Of a stretch of 64,000 bases of DNA, positions 17,624-29,763 are shown piece after piece. Position 1 is the stretch's first letter; the number at the start of each line of letters is the position of its first letter. The stretch is taken from NCBI RefSeq assembly GCF_007994225.1, contig NZ_VLLL01000006.1, forward strand, positions 1-64,000, in the 5' to 3' direction. The notes beneath the pieces were generated by a model that was given only the letters and a program-made list of their open reading frames with translations, ran no database searches and was not told the DNA's origin. Source of the stretch: Stackebrandtia albiflava (GTDB lineage Bacteria > Actinomycetota > Actinomycetes > Mycobacteriales > Micromonosporaceae). The translations under genes were made by a program, and so were the position numbers.

Positions 17624-18073
17624 TCAGTGCTGGTGCGGGCGCCAGACCACCAGTGCCGTCTCCCGACTCACCTTCGTCCGGCGGGCCAGCCGGAACGGCC
17701 CGATCGCGGCCTCCAGTTCGGCGCGTTCGTCCTCCATCGACTCGACATGCGCCATGAGCTCGTTGACGTGTACCCGCAGCGCGGACACCTGGTGCTCCAA
17801 CTGCATGATCCGTTTGATGCCCGCCAGGTTGACGCCGTCCTCCTGGCTCAACCGCTGGATCTCCCGCAACTGCGCCACGTCGCGGACGCTGTAGCGGCGC
17901 CCGCCTCCGGTGGTCCGGGACGGCTGCACCAGACCGAGCCGGTCGTACTGACGCAACGTCTGCGGATGCATCCCCGCCATCTCGGCGGCCACCGAGATCA
18001 CCAGTACCTTGGCGTCCAGGGCCGCGTCACTCATGGGCGGCTGTTCCGCACTGCGTCTCGTCTGCTTCGCCAT
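17624..18073 (-). CDS. hspR: Heat-shock repressor HspR (MerR family)
   Basis: MerR-family autorepressor that binds HAIR sites together with DnaK. The MerR HTH is at about residues 30-60: LVISVAAEMAGMHPQTLRQYDRLGLVQPSRTTGGGRRYS, with the GGGRRYS wing loop. A C-terminal coiled coil (LEHQVSALRVHVNELMAHVESMEDERAELE) mediates dimerisation. It follows dnaJ on the same strand, the standard dnaK-grpE-dnaJ-hspR order of actinobacteria. Start ATG 18073 is preferred from the GGAAGG upstream; the longer frame to 18115 is possible. Two HAIR elements at 22091 and 22146 are its expected targets. Confidence 0.94.
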   Translation of the reverse strand: MAKQTRRSAEQPPMSDAALDAKVLVISVAAEMAGMHPQTLRQYDRLGLVQPSRTTGGGRRYSVRDVAQLREIQRLSQEDGVNLAGIKRIMQLEHQVSALRVHVNELMAHVESMEDERAELEAAIGPFRLARRTKVSRETALVVWRPHQH

Positions 18074-18174
18074 CACCGCACCACCTTCCGCACTCGCGAC
18101 GCGGTGTCGGGCCACCGCGTCTCTCCATGTTCCTCGTCTTCAAGCGTGGCCGACGTCGCCGCCGGCCGCAAGTG

Positions 18175-19341
18175 TCATCCCGTCGGTGCCGCCGCCGCCC
18201 GTTCGATCTCGTCGCGTGGCGCCGCCGGGGCCGCCTGCGCGTACTCCTCCAGGGCCTTGCGGGCCTCGGGGGTGAGGTCCTTGGGTACGTGCACCTCGAT
18301 GGTGACCAGCAGGTCGCCGCCCTTGCCGTTGTCGCGGTTCACGCCCCTGCCCCGTACCCGCAGCGTCCGCCCGGACGGGGTGCCCGGCGGGACGCGAAGC
18401 GTCACCGGGCCGTCGAGGGTCGGGATCCGCAGGTTCACACCCAGGGCGGCCTCGGTGAAACTGACCGGCACGGTCAGGGCGAGGTTGTCGCCGTCCCGGG
18501 CGAACAACGGGTGGGGCCGGACGGTGACCAGTACGTAGAGGTCACCCGCGGCACCGCCGCGGGTACCGGGCTCGCCGCGTCCCGCCAACCGGATGCGTTG
18601 ACCTGACTTGACTCCGGCCGGGATCCGGACCGTCATGGTGCGGGTCTTGGTGACACCGCCGGTGCCCTGGCACTCGGGGCACTTGTCGACGATGACCGTG
18701 CCGACCCCGTCGCACTCCCGGCAGGGCTCGGACAGGCTGAACGCGCCCTGGTTGACGGTGCGGACGCCCGCGCCCTGGCAGGTCGGGCAGGTCTTGGGAG
18801 ACGTGCCGGGTTTCGCGCCGGAGCCGTGGCAGAGGTCGCAGACGCCGGGTGACCGGAGTTTCAGCGGCAGCGCGACGCCCTTGACGGAGTCGTCGAATTC
18901 GAGGACGACGCCGGTCTCGACGTCGCGTCCCTTGGTGGGGCCGCGTCGCCGGCCGCCGCCGAAGAACGAACCGAACAGGTCGCCCAGTCCGCCGTTGTTG
19001 CCTCCGCCGCCGAATCCGCCGCCTCTGGCCTGGGCCATGAGGTCGTCGAAGTCGAACGGCATGCCGCCCTGGCCCATTCTGGCGCCCCGGCGGAACGCCC
19101 CCGCCCCCATGAGGGAGCGCATCTCGTCGTACTCGGCGCGTTGCCGGTCGTCGGAGAGCACGGCGTACGCCTCGGAGACCTCCTTGAAGCGTTCCTCGGC
19201 GTCGGCGTTGCCGGGGTTGTGGTCGGGATGCAGGTCCCGGGCCAGTTTCCGGTACGCCTTCTTGATGTCGGAGGAGGGGGCGTCCTTGGTCACGCCGAGG
19301 ACCTTGTAGAAGTCCTTCTCCAGCCAGTCACGCGAAACCAT
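18175..19341 (-). CDS. dnaJ: Chaperone DnaJ
   Basis: Hsp40 cochaperone of DnaK. The J domain at about residues 9-75 holds the HPD motif in [12 protein letters not shown]. After a G/F-rich linker ([16 protein letters not shown], with GGGGNN), the zinc-binding domain carries four CxxCxGxG repeats: [24 protein letters not shown] and CPECQGTG. The C-terminal substrate-binding region follows. Length 388 is normal for the actinobacterial operon-encoded DnaJ. It is 28 bp downstream of grpE. Confidence 0.97.
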   Translation of the reverse strand: MVSRDWLEKDFYKVLGVTKDAPSSDIKKAYRKLARDLHPDHNPGNADAEERFKEVSEAYAVLSDDRQRAEYDEMRSLMGAGAFRRGARMGQGGMPFDFDDLMAQARGGGFGGGGNNGGLGDLFGSFFGGGRRRGPTKGRDVETGVVLEFDDSVKGVALPLKLRSPGVCDLCHGSGAKPGTSPKTCPTCQGAGVRTVNQGAFSLSEPCRECDGVGTVIVDKCPECQGTGGVTKTRTMTVRIPAGVKSGQRIRLAGRGEPGTRGGAAGDLYVLVTVRPHPLFARDGDNLALTVPVSFTEAALGVNLRIPTLDGPVTLRVPPGTPSGRTLRVRGRGVNRDNGKGGDLLVTIEVHVPKDLTPEARKALEEYAQAAPAAPRDEIERAAAAPTG

Positions 19342-19368
19342 TATGGACGCTCCCCCTTCCCTACTCTG

Positions 19369-20186
19369 TCACTTGTCCTTCGGTGCGGTCGACTCGTCCG
19401 TTCCATCGCCTCCAGTATCGGGCGATTCGGAGTCGTTGTCGTCGGCCGGACGGTCCGGGGTCTCGGCGGTGTCGGCCGGTTCGGTGTCCGCCGCCTCGGC
19501 GTCACCGGTGGCGGGCTCGTCACCGTCCACGGTGTCACCGGGCGCGTCGGTGCCGGTCTCGGTCGCGTCGCCCTCCGGCGTCGCCGGCGTGGTGTCCTCG
19601 GTGCCGGTCTCGTCGGAGACGGCCTCCTCGGTCACGGCCGGCGCCGGCTCGTCCGACGGTTCCGCCACCGCGACCATCGCGGCCCTCACCAGTCGCTCAC
19701 CCATCCGGTAGCCGCGTCGCATCACGTCGATGCAGGTCGGCTCGGTGACCTCCGCGGAGTGCATGTGCGCGACGGCCTCGTGCACCATCGGGTCGAACCG
19801 GTCGCCCTTGTCGCCGAAGCTCTCCAGTCCCAGCTTGGTGAGCGAGTTCTGGAGTTGTTCGGCGACGGAGGCGAACGGGCCGACCAGGTCGCCGTGGTCG
19901 CGTGCCCGGTCGATGTCGTCGAGCACCGGCAGCAGACCGCTCACGACGGCGACGGTGGCCTGTTCGGCCGTCGCCTGCCGGTCGCGTTCGACCCGCTTGC
20001 GGTAGTTGTGGTACTCGGCGGTGACACGCTGCAGGTCGCGGGTCCGCTCGTCGAGGGCCTCGGCGAGCTCACCGGCCGCCGCGGCGGCCACCGGGTCGAC
20101 GTCGCCGTCGCCCACGGTGGACTCTTCGGCCTTGGGATCCTCGGCGTCGCCGTCAGGGGAGACGTTGTCGGGAGTGTTCTCGTCGC

Positions 20187-20190
<4 letters not shown>
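19369..20190 (-). CDS. grpE: Nucleotide exchange factor GrpE
   Basis: Exchange factor that releases ADP from DnaK. The conserved core at about residues 33-160 includes [17 protein letters not shown] and the C-terminal [17 protein letters not shown], the GrpE signature. At 273 residues it is longer than usual (about 200): both ends are extended, with the C-terminal ~100 residues being a low-complexity Thr/Asp/Glu/Pro-rich acidic tail. GTG start overlaps the dnaK stop by 4 nt. Confidence 0.96.
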
Positions 20191-22040
<1,850 letters not shown>

Positions 22041-22090
22041 GTGTTGCTCCCCCAGACGAGTGGATGCCGTTTGACTTTCCGGTGCCTCTA

Positions 22091-22111
22091 GTTGAGCCAC
22101 CGAGACTCAAT
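22091..22111. promoter_or_regulatory. HAIR element 1 (HspR operator), overlapping the dnaK -10
   Basis: GTTGAGC-N7-ACTCAAT matches the HspR-associated inverted repeat CTTGAGT-N7-ACTCAAG at all but the outermost and one inner position. It overlaps the -10 hexamer of the putative dnaK promoter, so HspR binding here would block RNA polymerase. Confidence 0.88.
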
Positions 22112-22138
22112 GTTGCGTCGGGATGGCGGTATTGTCAA
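22109..22138 (-). promoter_or_regulatory. Putative dnaK operon promoter
   Basis: On the minus strand, TTGACA (22138-22133), an 18-nt spacer, then AACATT (22114-22109), close to the vegetative sigma consensus. It lies between the two HAIR sites, about 70 bp upstream of the dnaK start. Confidence 0.75.
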
Positions 22139-22145
22139 GTCCGCT

Positions 22146-22166
22146 GTTGAGCCGGGGGGACTCAAG
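22146..22166. promoter_or_regulatory. HAIR element 2 (HspR operator), upstream of the dnaK -35
   Basis: GTTGAGC-N7-ACTCAAG, with a spacer of CGGGGGG. With element 1 it flanks the promoter, the double-HAIR arrangement known from several actinomycetes. It also lies in the divergent gap with purA, about 210 bp from the purA start, so purA is unlikely to be affected. Confidence 0.85.
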
Positions 22167-22372
22167 GTGACGGATGCGGCGGGTGTGGCGGCCGCGAGAC
22201 ACACCGCCGACGCGCCGATGTACCACCGGGTTACCCGCCCGGCGGCGATGATGATCATGACCGGGCCGTACTCTGATTCGGTAATCGGGTCGTTCACCGC
22301 GCGGGTGTGCCGGATCCTCCGGGGCCGCCGCCGCGCCCGGGGCCGCCCGTGGACCGATAGTGGAAATGGTGA

Positions 22373-23662
<1,290 letters not shown>

Positions 23663-23798
23663 CGCGGTCCGCGGGGACCTTCCCTGGCGGATCCTGGCGG
23701 CATCGGGTCATACTGTCTGAGCGAGGCGAGGACACGATGCCGCCACCGGCTGGACACGCGTCGCGATCCGCAGCCGATACACAGCAGGAGACAAGTCG

Positions 23799-24968
23799 AT
23801 GGGGCGCACGCTCGGTCCGTTCACCGACGTCTCAACGGCACGCGTCGACGGCGCATACGAGATCTACGAGGGACTCGACGAAGAGGGCCGGGACATCGAG
23901 ATCCTGACCCTCGGGATCTCCTCGTCCAAGGATCCGTCCCGCCGGGCGTTGCTGTCCGACACGGTCGCGTGGGCGCACGCCACCCGCGGCCCGGCGGACG
24001 CGCCGATCCTCAAGGCCGATCTCAACAGCGAACAGCCGTACGTGGTCACGCTGCGGCAGACCGGGTACCGCGGTGTCGAGCGGATGCTGGAACGGATGCT
24101 CGCCATGGGCCCGGCGACCGGCCCGCTCGCGATCACGCCCGGCGCGCACACCGGTCAGATCCCCCGGGTCGGGCACCACACCAACCCGCATGGCATCCCC
24201 GCGGTGTCGTCACCGCCGGGTTCGCCGGCCGGATCCCCCGTGGCACCGGCCTCGCCCATGGCGCCCTACGTGACCACCAACCGCAGCTCCCGGCCGGCCT
24301 GGCTGATGCCGCTCATCATCGGGCTGGCGCTGCTGGTTCTGGGCGGCGGCGGCTTCGTCGTGGTGTGGGGCATGTCCGGTGACAGTCCCGTGGTCGCCGA
24401 CGAGGACGGCGGCGTGCCACCGGCGTCCGAGGAGACGCAGGCGCCCGGTGAGGCGCCCCTCCCGGAGTACCGCACCGACCTACCCCCGCAGCAGATGTTC
24501 GGGGACCAGGTGTTCGGCGACTCGGCGGCGGGCGTGGTGCAGCCGCCCGGCTGGCCGATCGCGTTCCGGGTGCCGGAGGGCTGGGAGTGCCAGACCGGTG
24601 ACGGCGACACCACCGTTCCGGTCGTGACGTGCCGGGGACCCAGCGACGACAACCCCGGATTCCCGCCCGCCATGCACCTCGAACTCGTCGAATGCCCCGA
24701 CGAGTGCGCGGAGAGCACCCGGCTCTCCGTCATCGAACGGTGGCAGATCCGCGCCTCCGAACTCGACCAGGACACGTACTTCTTCGAGGAGTCCACCGCC
24801 ACCGACTACACCCTCGCGGTCAGCCGGTTCTTCTCCCCCGTCCAGAACGTCGACCTCCACCCCGAGAACCTGCAGCTGGCGATCAGCGCGACCGGCATGA
24901 CCGAGGACGTCGAGGCGATCCAGCTCGTCGTCAACGACCTGCTCACGCAGTCGCAACGACCGAGCTGA
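23799..24968 (+). CDS. Membrane-anchored protein, 389 aa
   Basis: An N-terminal soluble domain of about 130 residues (MGRTLGPFTDVSTARVDGAYEIYEGLDEEGRDIEILT, somewhat like the start of actinobacterial stress-kinase substrates) is followed by a Pro/Ala/Ser linker, one transmembrane helix at about residues 165-190 and a ~200-residue extracytoplasmic domain with four cysteines in pairs (WECQTG ... VTCRGP, LVECPDECAE). The topology matches uncharacterised actinobacterial proteins. GTG/ATG: ATG at 23799 with GGAGAC upstream. Function unknown. Confidence 0.75.
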   Translation: MGRTLGPFTDVSTARVDGAYEIYEGLDEEGRDIEILTLGISSSKDPSRRALLSDTVAWAHATRGPADAPILKADLNSEQPYVVTLRQTGYRGVERMLERMLAMGPATGPLAITPGAHTGQIPRVGHHTNPHGIPAVSSPPGSPAGSPVAPASPMAPYVTTNRSSRPAWLMPLIIGLALLVLGGGGFVVVWGMSGDSPVVADEDGGVPPASEETQAPGEAPLPEYRTDLPPQQMFGDQVFGDSAAGVVQPPGWPIAFRVPEGWECQTGDGDTTVPVVTCRGPSDDNPGFPPAMHLELVECPDECAESTRLSVIERWQIRASELDQDTYFFEESTATDYTLAVSRFFSPVQNVDLHPENLQLAISATGMTEDVEAIQLVVNDLLTQSQRPS

Positions 24969-24973
24969 CCGGT

Positions 24974-25795
24974 TCAGAACTGGCAGAACGCCACCGTGGC
25001 GTCGTCGTGGACCTTGCCGCGCCGCCACTTGCTGGAGTCGGGATCGGACTCCTCCACCGACCGGGTGCGGGCGATGACCTCCTCCGGCCCCCGCGTCTCG
25101 GCGAGGTTCAACAGTCCCAGCCACGTCATCTTCCCGAACAACTCCACCAGCCGGGTCGCGCCGTCGGTGGCGAGCAGCGCCCGCCGCACGCGCCCCCGGC
25201 CCAGGTGCCCGGTCAACGCGCGGTAGGCGGCCTTCGGGTCGGCCGCCGCGATCGGGAAACCGTCCGGGCGGTTGCGCGCCCGGGCGAGTTCGTCGGCGCG
25301 GCGGCGGCTGATCTCGACGAACTCGGCGCTGCCGGGTGCCGCCTCCCCGTACGGGGTGAGGTTCAACCGGTTGAGCCGGTCGTCGGTCAACACCATCGGT
25401 TCCTCACCGCCGTCGTCGACGACCAGGACCGAGTCGGACAGGACCAGGTACTCGACGGCCTCCCGGTTCTGCCGCAGCACGACCACCGTCGATGCGGGCG
25501 TCGCGGGATGCCGCAGGTCGCACCGTCCCCTGTGGGCGGAGGCGGTGTCTGCTATCGCGGTCGCCAGGGCGTCGGGCAGCGGCGTGGCACGGTCGGCACC
25601 CGACCGCAACAGCGCGGTACCCAGTGTCTTCACGTACCACGGCAGTCCGTGCACACACCGGCGGTCGACGTCGGCGGCCAGCGCGTCGCCGACTCCGCAG
25701 CCGTCCAGGACGACCACCATGTCCGGGCCGCTGCCGAGCCAGTCCTCGTTCTCCTTGAAGGGCCGTGTCGGGGTGGAAACACCGGTCACTTTCAC
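24974..25795 (-). CDS. PP2C-like serine/threonine phosphatase
   Basis: A 273-residue protein with the PPM core: GPDMVVVLDGCGVGD (motif with metal-binding Asp-Gly), then a helical stretch, STVVVLRQNREAVEYLVLSDSVLVV, RALLATDGATRLVELF and a C-terminal HDDATVAFCQF strand with the closing Asp-Asp. N-terminal GVSTPTRPFKENEDWLG matches short cytosolic PP2C members of actinobacteria. The start is uncertain: GTG at 25795 is the first in-frame codon that leaves room for the divergent gene at 25860. Confidence 0.85.
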   Translation of the reverse strand: MKVTGVSTPTRPFKENEDWLGSGPDMVVVLDGCGVGDALAADVDRRCVHGLPWYVKTLGTALLRSGADRATPLPDALATAIADTASAHRGRCDLRHPATPASTVVVLRQNREAVEYLVLSDSVLVVDDGGEEPMVLTDDRLNRLNLTPYGEAAPGSAEFVEISRRRADELARARNRPDGFPIAAADPKAAYRALTGHLGRGRVRRALLATDGATRLVELFGKMTWLGLLNLAETRGPEEVIARTRSVEESDPDSSKWRRGKVHDDATVAFCQF

Positions 25796-25859
25796 GATGT
25801 TGAGTCTGACACGTGCCCGCCGGTGGACGAACCCCCGCCGCTGCACGACACTTGACCGT

Positions 25860-26537
25860 ATGTCACTACCCGCTCCGGTTCTGGATCTTGCCTCCGACGT
25901 GGTCCCCGACGCCGAGGACCACGGCAAACTCGCGTTCGCGTACGCGCACGGTCCGTTGCTGTCCGGCTTCGGCACCGACGACGAGATCGGCCTGGTGTGC
26001 GTGTGGGACCGCGACACCGTCCCCGAGGACGCCCCGCCGCGTGCCGAACACGTCACCCAACACGACTTCAACGCGGCACTGGCGGCCGTCGGCGAGGGCC
26101 GGGTGTGGCCGTTGACGCCCGCGAGCCCCCTCACCGGCATCGCCGGGTTCGCGTACGGCGTCCTGCTGTCCGACGAGGAGGGCGCGGGCACGGCCGCCCG
26201 TGGCGCCGTCAGCGAGTTCCCGCAGGCGTTGGCCGTGGCGACCGGCCAGCGGCTCGCGTTCGACGTCGGGACGGTGAGCGCGGCGTTGTCGGAGGAGTCG
26301 GACCGCTGGATCCGCGCGGAACTGCTGACCGAGGCGCTGCACCACGCCTACGTGGCGTGGTTCGCGGCCCACGAACGCTACTTCCCGGGAGTGCGGCGCC
26401 GCGGCGAGTACGCCCGGCACTTCGGGCTCGACCTGTCGGTGCTGGAACTGGAGGACGAGGTGTGGCGCGCCGACAGCGGCGCGCTCGCCGCCGACCGGTA
26501 CCGCGCGATGGCGGAACGGATCCTCAACGACCGTTGA
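25860..26537 (+). CDS. Nucleotidyltransferase-like protein (DUF4037-type)
   Basis: A 225-residue soluble protein. The segment GPLLSGFGTDDEIGLVCVWD resembles the G-[GS]-x-x(4,6)-[DE]-h-[DE]-h signature of minimal nucleotidyltransferases, with the Asp-Asp-Glu cluster in place. The helical C-terminal half (WIRAELLTEALHHAYVAWFAAHERYFPG) resembles the HEPN/NTase-partner helices of DUF4037-like proteins. Its end overlaps the convergent membrane gene by 14 nt. Substrate unknown. Confidence 0.65.
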   Translation: MSLPAPVLDLASDVVPDAEDHGKLAFAYAHGPLLSGFGTDDEIGLVCVWDRDTVPEDAPPRAEHVTQHDFNAALAAVGEGRVWPLTPASPLTGIAGFAYGVLLSDEEGAGTAARGAVSEFPQALAVATGQRLAFDVGTVSAALSEESDRWIRAELLTEALHHAYVAWFAAHERYFPGVRRRGEYARHFGLDLSVLELEDEVWRADSGALAADRYRAMAERILNDR

Positions 26538-26988
26538 CGGCCCGGATGTACCGGGAGGTCACCGGCGCTGTCAACAGGCCGATCGCGACGGCGGCGCCCG
26601 CGGTCCCCGCGAGGGTGAAACCGATCTTCATCCAGTCGATGTACAGCGGGTCGCCGAGCGCCCGCACCGTGAGGAACAGCGGGTACACGACGAGGCCCGC
26701 CGCGACCGCGACCAGGCCGGTGCGCGCCCACGGTTCACCGCGCATCAGCGGCGGCGCCATGCCCACGAGGAGGATGACCGCGATCACCAGGAGGCCGCCG
26801 ATCACGACGGCCTCGGTGAGGGCCGCGCCGCGCTCCGCCTCGGTGTCGCCGAAGTAGACGGCGTAACCGTCGACCTCGTTGAGGGTGCGGTACACGAACA
26901 CCGCGATCAGCACCGCGAAGACGAAGCACTCCAGGGCCAGCAGATAGACGGCGGCGGTGAGGGTGGCCGGCCGGCGAGGCGCGGTCAT
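26524..26988 (-). CDS. Four-helix integral membrane protein
   Basis: A 154-residue protein with four transmembrane helices and a periplasmic loop YFGDTEAERGAALTE between helices one and two. Similar small membrane proteins are widespread and unassigned in actinobacteria. It is convergent with the preceding gene. ATG at 26988 with AAGGAGT upstream. Confidence 0.75.
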   Translation of the reverse strand: MTAPRRPATLTAAVYLLALECFVFAVLIAVFVYRTLNEVDGYAVYFGDTEAERGAALTEAVVIGGLLVIAVILLVGMAPPLMRGEPWARTGLVAVAAGLVVYPLFLTVRALGDPLYIDWMKIGFTLAGTAGAAVAIGLLTAPVTSRYIRAVNGR

Positions 26989-27197
26989 GCGACTCCTTCA
27001 GCGGAATCCCGTGGGGCGGGGATCGGGCGTTGTCGATGTGAGCTTACGGTCGCGGCGTGACGCGCGCCTCCACCGGAAAGCCGGTGTGGACGGGCACGAA
27101 CGAAGGGCGGCGGGCGGTCACGGTCGTCGCGGGGACCGGATCGGCGGTGGTGGAACCGCCGGGTCGAGGGGCGGTCCGACCCCGAACCGATACCCGG

Positions 27198-27227
27198 TTG
27201 CAGCATCCGATTCGCACCCGATAACAT
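27198..27227 (+). promoter_or_regulatory. Putative tRNA-Arg promoter
   Basis: TTGCAG (27198-27203), 18-nt spacer, TAACAT (27222-27227). The implied start near 27234 lies 24 nt before the tRNA. Confidence 0.6.
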
Positions 27228-27257
27228 TGCCCGGTCGGTGCGAACCGGCGGTCGACT

Positions 27258-27333
27258 GCGCTCGTAGCTCAACGGATAGAGCATCTGACTACGGATCAGA
27301 AGGTTGGGGGTTCGAATCCCTCCGAGCGCGCCA
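27258..27333 (+). tRNA. tRNA-Arg (anticodon ACG)
   Basis: A 76-nt tRNA with encoded CCA. The acceptor stem pairs GCGCTCG with CGAGCGC, the D arm is AGCTCAACGGATAGAGC, the anticodon arm TCTGA-CTACGGA-TCAGA gives ACG (read as ICG after editing), and the T arm is GGGGGTTCGAATCCCTC. No tRNA-derived repeat or integrase is nearby. Confidence 0.97.
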
Positions 27334-27455
27334 CACCTCTTTCGCAACGATTGCAGCCCGAAACCGCGATGACATCAAGGTCTCGGGCTGTTTTCACGCC
27401 CGGCGGTTCCTTGGGCCGGGCTCCGTGTCGGTGCCGCGCCCTACACTTCGCGGCG

Positions 27456-28040
27456 ATGACCGACGCCACCCCCGACGACCCGGTGACGCCCACGCAAGGC
27501 CCCCGCCAGGGCCGGGCGGCCGACGACGCCCTCACGGGATCCCACCGCGACCGGTTCGCGTCCCACCCCGACCGGGACTCCTACGACACGCTCGCGGCAC
27601 TCGGCGACCCCGAGCTACTCGCCTGGGCGGTCGACCACCTACGTACCGCCCTCGACACCGGCACACCCGATCCCGAGGCCGCCGACCTCCTGACCGTCAT
27701 ACTGCTCGCACAGGACCGGGCCGCCGAGGCGTGGGAGGCCGCCGAACGATACGACGCGTCCCCGCAGGCGCGGGTCGAGGTGGCCAGACGACACCGCCAC
27801 ACCGATCCGGAGGCGTGCGGCGGCTTCTTCATGACCCGAGCGGAAACCCTCATCGGGCAACGGGACCGGGACTCCTACACGGCGGCAGCCGAACTGGTCG
27901 CCCTGGCCGCCGAGTGCCTGGACCTGTACGTCGCCCCCGGGACCGGCGAGACCTATGTGGCCGAGCTGCGGTACACGTACTGTCGCAGACGCCACCTGAT
28001 GGCCGCCTTCGACGCCCGAGGACTTCCCGACGACCTGTGA
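27456..28040 (+). CDS. Hypothetical soluble protein, 194 aa
   Basis: A Tyr/Arg-rich, helical, probably repeat-like (TPR-like) protein: PEAADLLTVILLAQDRAAEAWEAAERY around residues 70-95 and YVAELRYTYCRRRHLMAAFDARGL at the C-terminus. The C-terminal pattern (LR-x-Y-x-R-R-x-x-L-x-x-x-L-D-x-x-G-L) is like the end of SWIM-finger and DUF6880-type helical-repeat proteins, but no zinc finger is present. ATG at 27456 is used because upstream frames are Arg/Pro shadows. Function unknown. Confidence 0.55.
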   Translation: MTDATPDDPVTPTQGPRQGRAADDALTGSHRDRFASHPDRDSYDTLAALGDPELLAWAVDHLRTALDTGTPDPEAADLLTVILLAQDRAAEAWEAAERYDASPQARVEVARRHRHTDPEACGGFFMTRAETLIGQRDRDSYTAAAELVALAAECLDLYVAPGTGETYVAELRYTYCRRRHLMAAFDARGLPDDL

Positions 28041-28145
28041 AGGTCCCGCGGGCACGTCGGGTGTCGCGGTGGCCTCGTCCGCACTCGATTCGACGTGCCG
28101 GTGCGGTTTCGCCACGATTGAGGCATCCCGACGGATGAGGTGGAT

Positions 28146-28646
28146 ATGGAACCGCGAGACGTCAGCACGCCGGTCGAGTACTCCCGTCAGTACCGGCTGG
28201 AGGGTGCGGCCGAAGGGCTCGCGGCGCTCCATGAGCTGATAAGCGACTTCTACGCGGAACTGAATCGGCGGGTTCGTAACCGCGAGGACGACATCTCACC
28301 TCGGGACCGCGATTACGACCTGCGGGGACTGGCCGAACGGCTCGGATTCCACCCACCCGATCGCGTGCGGCCGTGGGATATCGCCGTCGGCCACGAAGCC
28401 GGACAAACGGTTCTGGTCTGGCACGACTGGACGCAGGAGTGGCCGGTCACCGCCTCACGGAAGGCCCTGGCCGACCTCGCCGAGGCCGCGTCGGAGCTGG
28501 ACTCGGTCGGCCTGGCGTTCCACGCGCGCACAGCGGGTCTCACACCGCCGTTCCGCCCCGATCTGGACTGGTCGATCGGATACGGAGAACGGCCCACCGA
28601 GTTCGGTTGGATCCCGCCCTACGACCACGCCCTTCGGATCGGTTAG
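28146..28646 (+). CDS. Hypothetical protein, 166 aa
   Basis: A soluble protein with an N-terminal coiled segment (LHELISDFYAELNRRVRNREDD), a Trp-rich middle (VLVWHDWTQEWPVTASRKALADLAEA), and a Pro-rich end. No family is recognised. ATG at 28146 is used because GATGAGG precedes it by 5 nt. Function unknown. Confidence 0.55.
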   Translation: MEPRDVSTPVEYSRQYRLEGAAEGLAALHELISDFYAELNRRVRNREDDISPRDRDYDLRGLAERLGFHPPDRVRPWDIAVGHEAGQTVLVWHDWTQEWPVTASRKALADLAEAASELDSVGLAFHARTAGLTPPFRPDLDWSIGYGERPTEFGWIPPYDHALRIG

Positions 28647-28902
28647 CCACCGGAAGTCGGCTCGGCGCGGCGGTGGCGGCTCCCGGCCCGTTCGAGACGA
28701 CGGCCCCGACTCCCCCATGAGAACACTGTGGAGCTATCCTATTCCGGCCCTTCCGCGCCCAAGGCTTCCGCTGCATTGCCGGGGATCCGGCGGGGCCGGT
28801 CGCATGATGTCGCTTATTCATCCTTTATGGATTTACTGCTCTTGCACAGCCCCATATCATCGATGGTGCTACGTACATCGCGACCTTCGGAGGCGACCGC
28901 CG

Positions 28903-29613
28903 ATGCGTTTCATCCCGTCTCTCGTCGGGGCGGCCGCCGCGATCGTGACGCTCACCGGATGCACCGGCGACGGACCCGACACGACCACGACCGACGCGAC
29001 CGGTTCCCCGGCGCAGCAGCCGACCACCGAACCGGAACCGGAGGTCTTCCGGGAGTCCATAGGTCTGTTCCGGACGACCGACCCCGCCACCGCGGACCTC
29101 GTCGCGGTGCTGGACACCGGTGACGTCGCCCTCGACCTCACCCTTCACGTCACAGACGAGGTGGTCGAAACCACCGAGCCGGTCAACGGCCCGGCCGGGA
29201 GCGTCAACCTCTGGTTCTTCTTCGACGAGGGCGAAGACAACTTCCTGACTCTCAACATCCCCGAAGCGGCCCTGACGATCGGCGACATCGAGAAGCAGGA
29301 CGGCCTCTCGACACTGCGGGGGACGTTCAGTGTCGAGCCGTCGAGTGGATCCGATGTCGACTACGTACTCACCCAGACCGGAGACGTCCCTGAGGCCACG
29401 ACCACGGACGAGGTGAAGTGCGGCGAAGAGGAGGCGTTCATCGCGGATGCGGAGACCCTCGCCGGCGACCCCGCGGCCTATGCGACGATCCGCGAGCACT
29501 GGGTCGACAGCCCCCGCATGTGGTGGGCCGTCAAGGCCACCGCCCACTCGATCGCGGAATACGGCGATTTCAGCGACTCCATGGCCGTGGCCTGCGCGAT
29601 CTACGTGCCCTGA
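28903..29613 (+). CDS. Secreted lipoprotein, 236 aa
   Basis: A 19-residue signal peptide ends in the lipobox LTGC (Cys20), followed by a Thr/Pro-rich linker and a ~180-residue extracytoplasmic domain that contains two Cys, several Trp (SVNLWFFFDEGEDNFLTL) and a final AVACAIYVP. The GGAGG-like site is 8 nt before the ATG. Upstream 256 bp (28647-28902) are AT-richer than the average here and could hold its promoter. Function unknown. Confidence 0.8.
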   Translation: MRFIPSLVGAAAAIVTLTGCTGDGPDTTTTDATGSPAQQPTTEPEPEVFRESIGLFRTTDPATADLVAVLDTGDVALDLTLHVTDEVVETTEPVNGPAGSVNLWFFFDEGEDNFLTLNIPEAALTIGDIEKQDGLSTLRGTFSVEPSSGSDVDYVLTQTGDVPEATTTDEVKCGEEEAFIADAETLAGDPAAYATIREHWVDSPRMWWAVKATAHSIAEYGDFSDSMAVACAIYVP

Positions 29614-29642
29614 CAGCCGCCTCGGCTCGCGGTACCGGGCTG

Positions 29643-29763
29643 GACGCGATGACTCCCGTGGGCGGCGACGACGGAGATGTCAGTCGCGGCCGGGCTACGT
29701 GCGCCGAAATCACCGCGCCGACGCGATGATTCCCGTGGTCGGCGGAGGTGTCAGTCGCGGCCG
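29643..29763. repeat. Imperfect direct repeat around the 3' end of the pterin-dehydratase/VOC gene
   Basis: The segments 29643-29692 and 29720-29763 share GACGCGATGA(C/T)TCCCGTGG and TGTCAGTCGCGGCCG with internal indels. The second copy contains the stop and last codons of the leftward gene; the first is a duplicated copy downstream of it. It looks like a local tandem duplication. Confidence 0.7.
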
